Below the pieces are notes generated by a model. That model was not told the origin of the DNA and made no database searches. It saw nothing but the letters and a program-made list of their open reading frames with translations. Position numbers and translations under genes: made by a program. Positions 50,101 to 62,151 of a stretch of DNA of 64,000 nt are shown here, one piece after another; positions within the stretch are counted from its first letter, which is position 1; the number at the start of each line of letters is the position of its first letter. Source of the stretch: Steromphala cineraria (lineage: Eukaryota; Mollusca; Gastropoda; Trochida; Trochidae); contig OU744721.1 of the NCBI GenBank assembly GCA_916613615.1, positions 69,817,060 through 69,881,059 on the forward strand, given 5' to 3'.

Positions 50101-50777
50101 ACTACAAAATGATGCTCTGTATGTGATGCATATGAGTTTAGGTTGCTCTAAACATGAAGAATGGGTTTTTAAACTTTCATTACATTTTTTTCAAAATATT
50201 ATTGAAGCTGATCCAAACATCTAACGGCTCGGAATTACTTTTATATTTCTTAGAATAATTTGCTCACGAAGAGACGGAGACATCTTAAAATGGAATATTG
50301 TACATATCTCGTAAAAATTATATCAATCTCATCTCTTAATGTTTTAAATATAATATTGCTTCTGGTGATTCATCACTCACCTGGCTGGATGACAGAGACA
50401 TGGTATTGATATCAATTCTTGTATAATCACTCAAAAAGGAACTCACAGGTTATAACTTTGAAGAAGCATACATCCGATCTTTGAATTAGGATAGAAGTGT
50501 GAATATGAAACACGAAGAAAGTAAATGGATAACTACACCTTATCATCCCACTTAATCAAAATTATGACCTGTGTCCATCTGAAGGTGACTTAATTTTTGT
50601 TCATAAATAGTTTGGGTTGTGGCAGCATTTGTGACTATTTGAGATACACTCTAGAAATATGGTATAAATACTTGAATGTTAACCAGATTCAATCGGCCCC
50701 CATCTTCCTTGTATATTTCTTGAATTTTAAAAATGTCTAAAACCAATAATTACATCACCAAACTAAATTGACAGATT

Positions 50778-51140
50778 GTGCGTGATGTCTGTGATTTCCT
50801 CCTAAAAGTTATCATTATAACAATCATTAACTATCATGGTGTGACGTTTGGTAGTTTAACCTTTATTATGACTGGGGGTATAATTGCCCTGTTTTTCTGT
50901 CTAGGCCAAATTATTTTTATTCTAAATGCGTTTTTCCATTGTTATATCTCGTTGTTAACAATCTTACTCTTTATCCCTTACGGTATTGTTGTAATACGTT
51001 TAACAAAATCTGTAAACTGTAATTGTATTGTCAGGAGTCTACAACATAAGAATGTTACCGAATTGACCAAGCTATATAAAATATATACTTTGGACATTGC
51101 TATCAATAAACAAGTACAAAACGACGGCCAATTGGTATAA
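50778..51140 (+). CDS. Hypothetical hydrophobic 120-codon frame, possible 3' exon
   Basis: The frame opens directly after TGA at 50,769-50,771 and runs to a TAA stop at 51,138. It starts with GTG, but an AG at 50,773-50,774 could be a splice acceptor, which would make it a terminal exon. Residues about 8-70 contain three hydrophobic segments suitable as membrane helices (around VIIITII, GGIIALFFCLGQIIFIL and ISLLTILLFIPYGIVVI), followed by a charged tail with LTKLYKIYTLDIAINK. The tail vaguely recalls seven-helix chemoreceptor families, but I cannot show it. In such AT-rich DNA a frame this long may be chance, and hydrophobicity follows from T-rich codons. Confidence 0.2.
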   Translation: MRDVCDFLLKVIIITIINYHGVTFGSLTFIMTGGIIALFFCLGQIIFILNAFFHCYISLLTILLFIPYGIVVIRLTKSVNCNCIVRSLQHKNVTELTKLYKIYTLDIAINKQVQNDGQLV

Positions 51141-51654
51141 AATTCTCAACATAACTCAACAGTCATTGACTCATAATCAAATTTAAAACTTTTTTTGTTT
51201 GGGTGCCTGTAACCCTGCAATACTTTCTGATACAAATGTTATTCTTACAGTCCTTATCGATTACAAAGTTTAATACAACAATTCTTTACCATCACAGTGA
51301 CCTTGACCTTTTAATTCATCGAATCTATCGTTGAAAGAAATTGTACTACACGATTTCAAGGATGCAAAATGATGTTTTTCTTTACAAGCAAGTAATTTGT
51401 AACAAAGTATATGTAATGTTTCAATCTATAAATGTTCATTTACGATAGTTTCATATTTGAACAAAATATCAAAATATGAATTGTTTCTGTTTATGCTTAA
51501 AATGCCAACAAATAATGATCGTGAATTACTTCTCGATTTGTGATAATTGAGAACAACTACAACATTTTCTCCAAAAAATTAAACATTGTAATTATTTTCA
51601 ATTTCATGTTCATATGTCCACTCGGAAAATTGCATTTAACGTATTGATTTCAAC

Positions 51655-51780
51655 AATTTATTGTGACCAGTTGGCAACATACACATCTATCTAGTGTCAT
51701 AAGAAGACAATAATTCATATTCAACAAGTTCTATTCAAGTCACACATTTTTTCAAAACTGTGTGTTATCTGTGGGTTTCT
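51655..51780 (+). repeat. Direct repeat with 54,450-54,555
   Basis: The block TGACCAGTTGGCAACATAC and the next 100 bases match TGACCAGTTGTCAACATAC at 54,450 in the same orientation. Confidence 0.85.
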
Positions 51781-52699
51781 TTTGGAGAGCGTATTAATTT
51801 TCAAATTATCATAATCGGTCATTTCGTCAAGCATGGTGGATAATATAGTTACTGACGGCAATGGTAAAACTAGAATATTTGTTTTTAACTGACAGTTTGA
51901 CAGGTGAGCAGTTTATAAATTGAACTAGGGATTCTTAAAATTGGCATAATTAAAATGAACAATATCACCGAGACCTTCTCCCTCGAGTATGAACATTCAT
52001 TCCAGATCTCCCTTTTGCATCAATTGTTGGCATCAAACACTTGAATGACGCATGTTGTTGGAATTGTTGCCAAATAATAACATCTATAATATCAAAACAT
52101 CTACGTTTATTCACCATATATAGTGTAAGGGTAAATACTGTGTTATTATCTCTGTCATTACATATCAGGAATTCTTTTATTAGCCATAGTCCTTTTTTGA
52201 AAGACTCCATGACTTTTCTGTCAAGGTTTAACATATGTCCACGTTGCACATATCATGTTCAAGTAGTTATTTGATACGGAAAAGCATATGGAAGGTATTT
52301 TGTAAACTCAATAGGTAAGGTTTTACATGGTATCTGGAGACATGATATGGACGGATAATGACATCATTGATGCAAAACTAACGTCGTACAACATTTTATC
52401 GATTGAATATCTTCTTTACGGTTACCAACAACATGACAAAGCTATTTCATAATGGGGTTGATGTCACAATACAAACTTAAGGCAGTGGGTTTGTATGTTA
52501 AGTCTATGTAAGGTTTGGATGTTTTCTGCTCTGTCTTCTTATTGTACAAACTGAAAAGCAATCTCTTACAAAAGCGTCTCATTTTTTTCGCCTGGTTTCG
52601 AAAAGTATGGATGAAATCTTCAAGGGCAGAAGCATGTTTTTTTTAATATTTTTTTTAATGTTGGTCTCAATGGTCACACATTGCAATGTGCTGGTGTTT

Positions 52700-54000
52700 T
52701 ACAAAACATCTGAACTGTTTTGTAAATATTTTGGATAACAACTCTGGCAGTTAATCTCCTGTTGCTCTCTACTTTTGGAATCCGGAAATAACATTGATGC
52801 AAGGAAACAAAGGAAAACTTGCCTGGAGCCAAAACATAATTGTTTAGGGATCACAAACTTTTTATGGTGGCATTTTAGTGAGAAAATGTAAAGCAATTGT
52901 TATATTTGGACCAAAACACGCATGATCGGATTGTCGAATGAAAATGATTGGTATCACTTACTTGACCTGATTTTATTTGAGACATACAAAAATACCCGTC
53001 CTTGTTCTTGACATGTCACTTCTTCCCTGTTTTTTTTCCATCGGTATAAAATACCAAATCGTTGTCCTTATTCGTGGTATTCAATTTGTTATTTCTATTG
53101 AATCATCCATCAATGTGTCAGTTAAGATTAAAACTTTGATATAATCATCCGCTTAAAGGGGCAGTAGCACGTTTTTAGGGGGAATATAAGGTGATGTCAC
53201 GAAAATGAAAATTAATGGTTCCAATCGAAAGACAATGTATTTAAACTAAGTGGAGCTGTAATAATTCAAATATATAACGTAAAGTTTAGCCATGCGATTC
53301 CTTTTTCGTACACAAAATGAATTAAAGGTGTTTACACAAAAATGGCCGCCAATGGATTTTATGTGAATCGTCATACTTTGTCCTCTGACTATGAATGATT
53401 GGATTGTTTAATGAATTTTTGACACTGTCAAAATAAGTCATTTAGCATTTACTTACTAATATCAGTGAAAATTTTAAAATATAAAATTATCAAAAAACCT
53501 GCTACTGCCCCTTTAAAAACTCAAAACAAGAAACAATTCACTAACCATTTTTACAACAGTGACAGTTAAGATTTAATAAGCTTTTTAACAAGTTATGTCA
53601 ATGCAATATTCACAGGGCAATGTCGTAACATTCAGGGTCACGATCCAAATGTATGCACAGATACGAATCTCTACATGTGAATTCTTATTTGTGTAATAAT
53701 CGCTTATATAATCTCATAAATGCATGTAATTGTAGAGGTTTCTTGATATCAAATCGGAATATTATTTTCAAAGCATAGAACAGTGGTAAGGTGATAATAG
53801 TTAGATAGAACTTTGTTCTAAATGTATTGTTACTTTGTTTTCGTATTGCATCTGAGTGTCCATCTGTTACAATTTGAATAACAGTGACTAATAATTATAA
53901 TGATAATTATGAAGATACTTATAATGCGCTGAATCGCTAAACGTTACACACATTATTACCCCTGTGTAAGGACAAAGATCTCACGTGCACCGTTTTTCAT
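52700..54000 (+). repeat. Second copy of the 29.9-32.3 kb block
   Basis: Collinear with 29,930-32,200 but shorter, and interrupted by a TTAA element at 53,157-53,512. The partner has no element at the matching point near 31,300. No gene. Confidence 0.75.
53157..53512 (-). mobile_element. TTAA-flanked miniature element, copy 2
   Basis: Same family as 44,703-45,060 in opposite orientation, 356 bp, flanked by TTAA at 53,153-53,156 and 53,513-53,516. The right end has lost part of its terminal motif (CCTGCTACTGCCCCT). The interior includes AAAAATGGCCGCC, matching CAGCCATTTTTGTG of copy 1 on the other strand. Confidence 0.87.
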
Positions 54001-54330
54001 TGTCAACTTTATTGGACTATGCAACCGAGCTGCCAATTCAGGCGCTTGTATGGTTATCTTCACTTTGCCTTCACTTCAAAACCATGTACCCAATTGTACT
54101 GCTGGATGAAAAGAGGCACATTTTGAATAAATTACATTGTATCTTGCCGTAGGTGACACCACGGATCTCGCAACTCGTGTCTCAGTGTAGGGCGGGTAAT
54201 TAGCCCTTCAAACTCTTAAGTTGTTCCGCAATGAGTCCAGCGCCGTTGTTGTTGAACTACAATGATATCTGTCGGCTGAGCATTGCACAGGATCACATGT
54301 CACCAGCTGAGCGAGAACGAGATAAAAAAT
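53960..54330 (-). repeat. GC-richer patch, possible SINE relic
   Basis: This patch is clearly richer in GC than its surroundings and has no counterpart in the partner block at 32.2 kb. On the minus strand it includes CAATTGGGTACATGG and CTCATTGCGGAACAACTT, which faintly resemble central segments of animal SINEs. I see no tRNA-like head. The identity is a guess; the composition shift is real. Confidence 0.3.
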
Positions 54331-54579
54331 AAAACATTACATACCTTTTACAAAAAAATGTCTATAAGAGTATATCAAACATTTGTAAAACATATAAATC
54401 TGTCAGAAAAAAAGTGTATGCCAGTTAAATTTAAACAATTAATTGAATTTAAGTGACCAGTTGTCAACATACACATCTATCTAGTATTTTAAGAACACAG
54501 TAACTCAAATTCAACCAGTTCTATTCCAGTCACACGTTTTTCAAAATTGTGGTTTATCCGCACGTTATAATAAGTAGAT

Positions 54580-55280
54580 ATCAAATTGATCATGAAATGT
54601 ATCAAACCTCTTTGAAAAGACATCAACGATGGCATTTGATTCAGAGTTTGAAAATAGAGATATGTGACTCGTTAAGTATTTCGCAGAGGACATTGTAGTG
54701 CGATGTGTCCTCATAATCTGAAGTGCTGTTTCAGAAATTTGATTTAAGGGATGACTAGCAATATGAGAAATAAAACCTTTCATCAAATTTAGATAGATGT
54801 TACTGTTTTAGTACCAACATTTATATAATTCAAAATAGGTACTTTGACAAAATCCATATGACGTTGGCCAACTCTAATGAAAGATATATTTTGCTTTGAT
54901 ACATGTTTTCCGAGATGAAACTGTGACTGAAAAATCAATCATGTAAAACACTTGAACGTCAATACATTCACTTATTTTCTTTGTGAGACTTGTAATCCTA
55001 TACCTCGCATGCAAATAAGGTTTCCACAAATCTTAAACTCTGAAATTTTGAAAAGTTGATATGACTTTATTTAGAAAACCGTTTTTTTCTGAGAACACTT
55101 CCAATATGGATGACAAGTATGTGAGAAAATCAGTTTGTCGCCAGCATTTCGCTATAAAAGAGCTGAGGTATCAACCTGAAATTCTAATTGAGAAATGTAC
55201 TTATAAATGTTAAAAGACGTCATTTAGTCTGCAATCATTATTCCATGAACTTATTTATGGTTTGTTTTAATATATGTTTT
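54580..55280 (+). repeat. Plus-oriented partial copy of the long repeat family
   Basis: Directly matches 28,220-29,050 (including an identical run of about 40 bases) and 4,240-4,460. A 73-codon minus frame at 54,565-54,786 is incidental. Confidence 0.82.
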
Positions 55281-55424
55281 ATTATATATTTTATTAATCT
55301 AATTTTTGAATGTTTATAATAAGAACAAGTATATATTACTGACAACTTTTACTCCGAGACTGCTACCAGAGCATAACGTTTTGATGGAGACTTTTGCATA
55401 GTAAACATTTTGGCAGAAAATTAA

Positions 55425-55871
55425 TCAAATATATTTAAAACTAACTGGCTTAATTGATGTACAATAGTAACAAATTTTACATTTAATGATATATGTTATT
55501 GAATTATTGAATAAATTGAGTCCTGAGACAAATCCAAGAATGTGGGACTTCAAATCAGTATGATAGTATCTTGAGAGTGAAGGATTTACTAATATCCTGC
55601 AGTGAGGAGAGTAACGAATTGAACGTTGCACTTGTCCCTCATGTTTATGTTTATATTGTTCATAATTCTATCTCCTTAATTTTGTATATGTGATTCCATC
55701 AACTCCCGGAGTGTGAATTTTATTCATCTTGAATAACAACTTGTAACTGATAACTGAAAAGTTTAAATCATTATCATGGAAAAGTGTATTATATTGACGC
55801 CTAACCGGGTATTGCACAAGTAGTTTAAAGGTTCTATCAGTCTTGTATGTGAAATCATTTACTGTAAACAA
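55425..55871 (-). pseudogene. Possible reverse-transcriptase fragment
   Basis: The minus-strand frame at 55,871-55,668 ends with ISYKLLFKMNKIHTPGVDGI, which fits the opening motif of LINE RT domains (a helix, then K-x-PG-x-DGI). Another frame follows at 55,631-55,425 with GFVSGLNLFNN, which I do not recognise. The RT reading rests on one short motif and could be chance. No other RT motifs follow. Confidence 0.3.
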
Positions 55872-57351
55872 TGCAATATTTGTGTCTTTGGATAAAACAA
55901 TAATTATGTATTATAAAGGTGAATATTCTATATTATGTAAATTCTTCGAAGAAACGTGAACAAACCGAAAGGCAAAAAACACCTTTTAATACTCCGATCT
56001 TCCTACAAGGATTCAGTTTTTATATTTTAACCTTTGCCTATGTTTATAAACAATTTCACAGTATGAGTTCTGAAATATTTTAGTATTTGAGAACGTAAAT
56101 GCCGAAAAATCAATTTTGTGAACTATATCATGCAAGCTGAATAGAGTTAAAGAGTATCTACATCATGACAGGAGATGATGCACAAGACTACTGTGCAAGA
56201 GATGCCTAGCCTTTTAACAAACAAGAACTACACCATAAATTGATATTCTATAGATATGTTTTACACTGCTTCGCTGTCCTGACACTTCATTTTCTTCAGT
56301 TTGCATCTAATCCCAACTGGATCTGACAGTTGCAGATGAAAATAAGCATAACTGGCCTCAAGCGAAATGTTTTAAACAAAGTCAATTTAAACAATGTTTC
56401 AAAAACAATTTGATAGCCCTAGGCCTATAATGAGATAATCTTTATTTACAAAAGGCTTTTGTATCTTTGCCGTAGCCAAGTTGATGCCAATCAGACCAAA
56501 TTAAGGTTTCTGAGACGTGGGTTTAATCCTGCACACATAATGATGATGTCACCGAAAGCGTGTTCATATATGCAGAGGCTGGTGCTCTTCGCACGTCAAA
56601 ATAAATATTTTATTGTTAAAACATGTAAATATGATATCAAAAGTTTGACGAATTATTTTTCTACTGACTGCTGTATTTCTTTTCTCAATAATTATATTTC
56701 ACAAGCATGCAAAGATGACAGTGCATCTAAAGAGACTATTGTTTCTTAAAAACAAAAATAATTCTTGCGTTTCAAATATCATTTACAGCAAATCAGCATA
56801 CAATATAAACTTACTGTCCATTTAATTTCAACGTTATCGTGGTTATTTGTATATATGTACAATTGGAGATTCAAACTTCAAGAGAACAATAGTGAGACGA
56901 ACTAAAGCCGTTATCTCTATTATTGACAGTGTGAAAATGTATATGTGTCAATTACTAGTTCCTTAATGTTCAACTTATTCAATTCAGCATTATCCCTTGT
57001 GAATATTTGTTGTGAATAAATGTTTAAATATTCTTAAACTGATATACAATTCAAATATTTGTTCTTAGGTATTTTATGTCCTGTATGCAAAGAAATACAC
57101 GTCCAATCTATATAAGAAAATACGCAGACACATTTTGATATTCAATGTTTTAAATTTTATAACAATAATGGTAACATTTCTGTATAATATTTGACACAAC
57201 ATAGTATATAACTTCTGTAATTCCTTGAAATTGTCACTTTAGTCTCTATTAATGTTCATAAAAAATTAACCTTGAACCACCATAACATTTCATACTGTAT
57301 TTATACTTTAATAATTTATCTTACTCTGCAGCTGAAATACGACTAGTTTTT

Positions 57352-57835
57352 AGCTCATCAGGTCTGAAAGACCCGATGGGGTCACAGGGGTCAAAACCTT
57401 AAAATCCTATTTTCATCTTCTTCTCCAGTTCAAAAAGGTCTAGAGAGCTGAAAAGTTTTGTGTAGACTCCTCGGCCAGTTGGGATTCTAAATTGTAGATT
57501 TTATGACTCAATGACCCCAAATGGGGTGACAGGGTTCAAAACCTTAAAACCTATTTTCATCTTCTTCTCCAGTTCCAAAAGTGCAAGAGAGCTGAAACGT
57601 TGTGTGTACACTCCTTGTCCACTGAGGATTCTAAATTTTAGGTTTGGTGACCCCTTGACCCCAAATGGGGTCACATGGGTCAAAATCTTAAAAACCTCTT
57701 TCCACCTTCTTCTCCAGTTCCAAAAGGTCTAGAGAGCTGAAAAGTTTTGTGTAGACTCCTTGGCCAATGAAGATTCTAAATAGTAGATTTGGTTCAAATC
57801 TTAAAAACCTATTTCCTTCAAAGGTCTGATGAGCT
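57352..57835. mobile_element. Inverted-end element with a 144-bp tandem array
   Basis: AGCTCATCAGGTCT at the left and TCTGATGAGCT at the right bound the region. Inside, TTTCATCTTCTTCTCCAG and its variants recur at 57,411, 57,555 and 57,699 (144 apart), with a shortened last unit near 57,812. Each unit includes GACCCCAAATGGGGTCACA, itself a small palindrome around CCCCAAATGGGG. Frames of 60 and 73 codons across the array are artefacts. Confidence 0.78.
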
Positions 57836-60800
57836 ACAGAGCCCATGGCTCTATTTTTTCATTTAACGAGTGCCTAATTGCAATGTTAATTATTGTGAGG
57901 AAATTTATTTAATATCAACATTCATACGAATACACGAGTCGTCAAATCTAACCAGCCTCAAAACTGAAAGTTGGTGCTTAGAAAAAGACTTTTCTTCAAT
58001 GTTTATCGCATAATTTAAACAAAGGCATCAACTTATATTCACAACATTGTCACATAAGTCTCTTTGTTGTGTTTCAATTGCTTGGTTACTTGTTTATGAT
58101 AATTCAGTGAAGAATGTCATGCCTTTTAACGATGTGAGTACTGTTACAATAAAAACGCCTTGCTGATGCAAAGCTTCAGTGGAAAAATCCATTTACGATA
58201 GTAAGTGTACCACTGCTGCCAATTTGGTATTAAAAAAAGTAGTGAAGAACGCTCTCGAAAAACTGACTTCAACACATTATGTTAGCTTACTGGTTGTTGA
58301 TTTGACCTAAGCTATCTGTTCAACTACAATTTCCGGAAAAGCTTATAAAATCTAGAGTCTTGTTCTCAAGCATAATTCTGTATTGCAGTTAAGTCAAACC
58401 ATGATCATATAAACATATTATGTTGTGAGTACTTTGTTTGCTATATACATGTTTATATATTTTATATATACAGCAGAATGTAGATTTTGATATGGAATAT
58501 CAAGTTTTATGTATTGGCTAAACATTTTCATCCAAAGAATGTATACTTTATGTGTCTCATGGGCCCTCAATAGAAGTTTAACAAAGAGTTTAGACACTAT
58601 CGCGAATCCAGCCTGACTTTATTTCTGACCATTTGTTAGTTATGAATCTATTGTTTATAAACCTGATTATCTAGGTATGTTTCATCAATTCATTCTTCAT
58701 CAACTGTCTTGCTACGGGTATTAATTAGAAACATATATTAACCATTCGAGCGGGGTATTTTTTGTGGAAACGAAATTCAGGAGGACTTTCCTGTTTACAA
58801 CTATATATGATTTTTCCATGATAATTTCACACTTAATTTCATATATGTTTGTGAGATAAGCAATTTAGTTTTTTAAGATTTGACAATTTGACAAAACATA
58901 AAAACATCGTGAAATGAAGCCAATCATCGAAGCTACGATCGTGGAATGCATTACTACGACAAATTGCTGTCGCAACTGAGAACTTTTATTATGAATTAGT
59001 TGTAAATATGCTCCTCTTTTATCATTCAAGTAGTTGTAACTTGATTTTCTTAATGAATAAGCGTATTACAGCACATTTGTTTTCTCGCAATGCTAACCTT
59101 TCAAAATGGCGGACGAAAGCCGCTCGAGTGGTACCTGAATACCGACAGCTTGAAATCAATGAGTGGATGTTCATTATCATGAACTCTTGGAAAAGGCATC
59201 AGAAAAATAATTTGATTTAAAGCTTGTTGAATACCCCTGTGAGAGTTGTCACTCGTTTAGTATCTCTCTATGGATACAATAGTGAGATCTGACTCAATAA
59301 ACTGAGGAAGTGTTCCGGAAAAACTTATTTGAGAGAAGACTACTAGTATAAGAGATAAAACGTTTAATCAATTATTTAGGAGGAGGTCACTGTTTTAGTA
59401 CCAAAATAGTCCAATGGGAGTTGTTTCTATGGTCAAATGAATCCGCATCGTATTTGCGATTATTGAAATGAAGGACAGTTTCTTAACCTTGATAACACAA
59501 TGTCAGTCTTTAATAAGAGAAAAAACAAAGCCTGGTGATTTGGAAACAAAACCTCTTTATAAAATTTGACATTACGTATACATATTAACTACATTACCAT
59601 TCTAGAGGAAGAAAAACACATATCAATACACTATTTAGTGAAAACTTTAACCCTTGCTGGATTCTCTAAATGCAAATAGTTTTGAAATAAAGATATCAAT
59701 GAATTTTTTTATCATTTAGACGGTAGTAAACACATTTTAACGTTTGTTTAAAGTCTGGTAGTTTTTAGTCGATGCCTTGTGCAGCGAGTACTTATTTCCC
59801 CCATTTTCGCTTGAAACCAAACAGCAAAGGAAACAATGCCGCCCTTCACTGTTCACACAGCTAATTCAACTTTATCAGAAAGGTGCTTTTGGGGATCAGT
59901 GACACAAAAAAACTTTATTTTACAAGATACTGATAATGAAGAAGTCGAGATTGGTCGTGATTTTAGCCTTTGAAAATAGAAAATGCTATCAACAGATATC
60001 ATGGAGAAAAAACCTCTATGTAGCTCAGAGGTACATTGCAAACAAAGACTAGCAATAAGGGGCGTGTTATATATACAAAACTTATTCCCCGACGTAAGTT
60101 GTAGATTATAAAAGACACAAAATATAAATACACATCAAATACATATTGCTAATAAATATCTCTATTATTATTTAAGTTAACAATATTAAACTGGAAAATG
60201 TTAAATTATATTGCATTGCATTGTAGTTTTGTAATAATATTGATAAATCAGGTAAAATAAACTTTTATTTATTCGGGCCTGATATACATGCTAAACTTGA
60301 GCATGTGACAACATCTTGTACTGTTTGGAAAAATGTAGTAATGTAACAATGAGACACATATCATTTTTTAAAAGCTGGACTAAAGATCTAACTAAGATCA
60401 TACAATGATTTGTTAATGCGCCGATTAACTCCAAGAGGCTTATTCTGCTGCTTTTGTTCATAGGCTTAAAATTAATCCAATATCGAAAATCTGACAGCAT
60501 TGAACAGAAACTAATAAAGCATGACAGCTTGTTCGATTCAGTATTAGAGATAGATATCCTATTTCAAGATTTTAAATAAACAGTATTTAGCGTTGGTGAT
60601 ATTACTTAATTTAGGGGGACTTTAGTGACAATATATATAAATGATATAGTGTACCCTGTATGCCAATCTATATGCAACAGTATGACCAAATATATAACCT
60701 GTTAATCTAAAAAAATTTGGATTGCCTGTATGCATATATTTTCCTGTATTTTTTTATATTTCACATCTTTAAAAAATTGAAACGTCTACCGATTCATATG

Positions 60801-61734
60801 AATTCATGAAATAAATATCTCATGTCAAAACATTCCTGGTCTTCTAAATATTATCAATGATAAAGCATCAGTTCAGATATCACATCTAGAGCAATATGCA
60901 AACTTTATGCCCTAAGGGTGTCCACAATCCGATAACAAGAATGATCAACATCTCTGACTAGGTTCCTCAGGGAATACACATCACTTCCAGTCACCATCTG
61001 GAACTAATAGCTGGATAATAAAAGGGGCAGTCCTATCGCGTTGTTCTTGTGAAAACTAAATTCAAGAGGATGCAGTGATGCATTTGTTTCTTTGTCAAAT
61101 TGTTTAACCTATCACGACTCAAATGTTACACCCACTACATATTTGAAAAGAAGTGTGAAATAATCATGTAATAATCATCTATAAGCATCAACAGAGAAGT
61201 ACTCTTGAATTTTGTTTCAACAAAAATACCCGATAAGACTGTCCCTTTTCACACTGTTTTGTTGTGAAGTGAAGTTCATTTGAAAAGTCCAAGACCAAGT
61301 CCAAGTATGCATATAAACGAATAGAATTGAAACAATTGTTTGTTGCATTACCTTTTGAATGTGTTAGTTTCAACGCATGTGTGGGTAGATATTGATAGAT
61401 TATCATTTAGATATTTTTTTTTCAAATAGAGCATGGTCCGTGCTATATGATAAAGAAATCTATTTTTGTGTACATATGTATAGTGAATAGAATGACAAGA
61501 GGCGATCTGGTATTGACTTTACTACAATGAAGAGATGCGGTTTGAACTAGATGTAACACAAACTAATGGCAACCCTTTACTATTGTAGAAAGATGTAATA
61601 TAGAATGATGAAATGATGTGTTACTTAATATTGTCAAACTTGCTTTTTCGTAATGGTGTTTGATCAAATGTATTCTGATACTATTCTCTTCAAGCAAAGG
61701 CAGATCAAGTCATGAAATTTTGATAAAGCCTCCA

Positions 61735-62151
61735 TTCTTTTACGCCGAGTTCATGGGCTAGAATGCGAGATGCCTGATTAGAGGCAATCGAGGCAGATCA
61801 GACTCGATCTGCCTCTGTGGGGAAAGCATGTCTCATACATACACAACACATGCACAATCGATTTAAACTATTTTAGTTTATATGTACCCCACACAAAGAT
61901 CTTGCACCACAATCCGTTTGAATTTCTTTATCGAATGACAACGCTTGTCGCATGGAAAGGGTGGTTCATATCACAATGTCTTGACCATGATTTAGTAGAA
62001 AAAAAGATGAGTTAGGAACTCGTCGCTGATTGCACAACTAACTTTGATTGCCTCGAATCAGGCTCCTCCAATTCTATCCCACAAAGTCGGCGTAATAGAA
62101 CAGAGGCTGTATCAACATTTTATGACTTGATCTGCCTCTGTGGAGAGAGAA
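61735..62151. mobile_element. Damaged copies of the 20.2-20.9 kb element family
   Basis: Bases 62,020-62,151 match the right end of 20,233-20,853 (GCTGATTGCACAACTAACTT, TAATAGAACAGAGGCT, GCCTCTGTGGAGAGAGAA). A second right-end piece with its flank lies at 61,790-61,860, and the flanks TCTCATACATACACAAC and TCTGATACATGCACAAC are alike. This suggests a tandem duplication of right end plus flank. The left end is truncated, and no target duplication is recognisable. Confidence 0.7.

Larger units (their letters stand above)
41330..50375 (-). repeat. Right arm of the long inverted repeat
   Basis: Inverted counterpart of 590-20,070, collinear throughout. It lacks the DIRS element (single CTA target at 46,155-46,157), the hAT-like element (site near 42,110) and about 1 kb matching 14.8-15.9 kb. 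It carries its own TTAA element at 44,703-45,060. Gene content is limited to a LINE tail fragment at 46,740-47,192. A 104-codon frame at 48,008-48,322 has no motif. Confidence 0.85.
50376..52690. other. AT-rich stretch beyond the right arm, mostly without genes
   Basis: It holds the hydrophobic 120-codon frame listed separately and a short block at 51,655-51,780 repeated at 54,450-54,555. A 94-codon minus-strand frame at 51,965-52,249 includes a phrase near 51,985-52,020 (CCAGATCTCCCTTTTGCAT) resembling 41,365-41,385 and 20,010-20,030 inverted, so it is repeat-derived. Nothing else is recognised. Confidence 0.45.

Noticed and set aside
57501..57732. Overlapping 60- and 73-codon frames on opposite strands
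   Set aside because: They come from the 144-bp tandem array and its palindromic centre.
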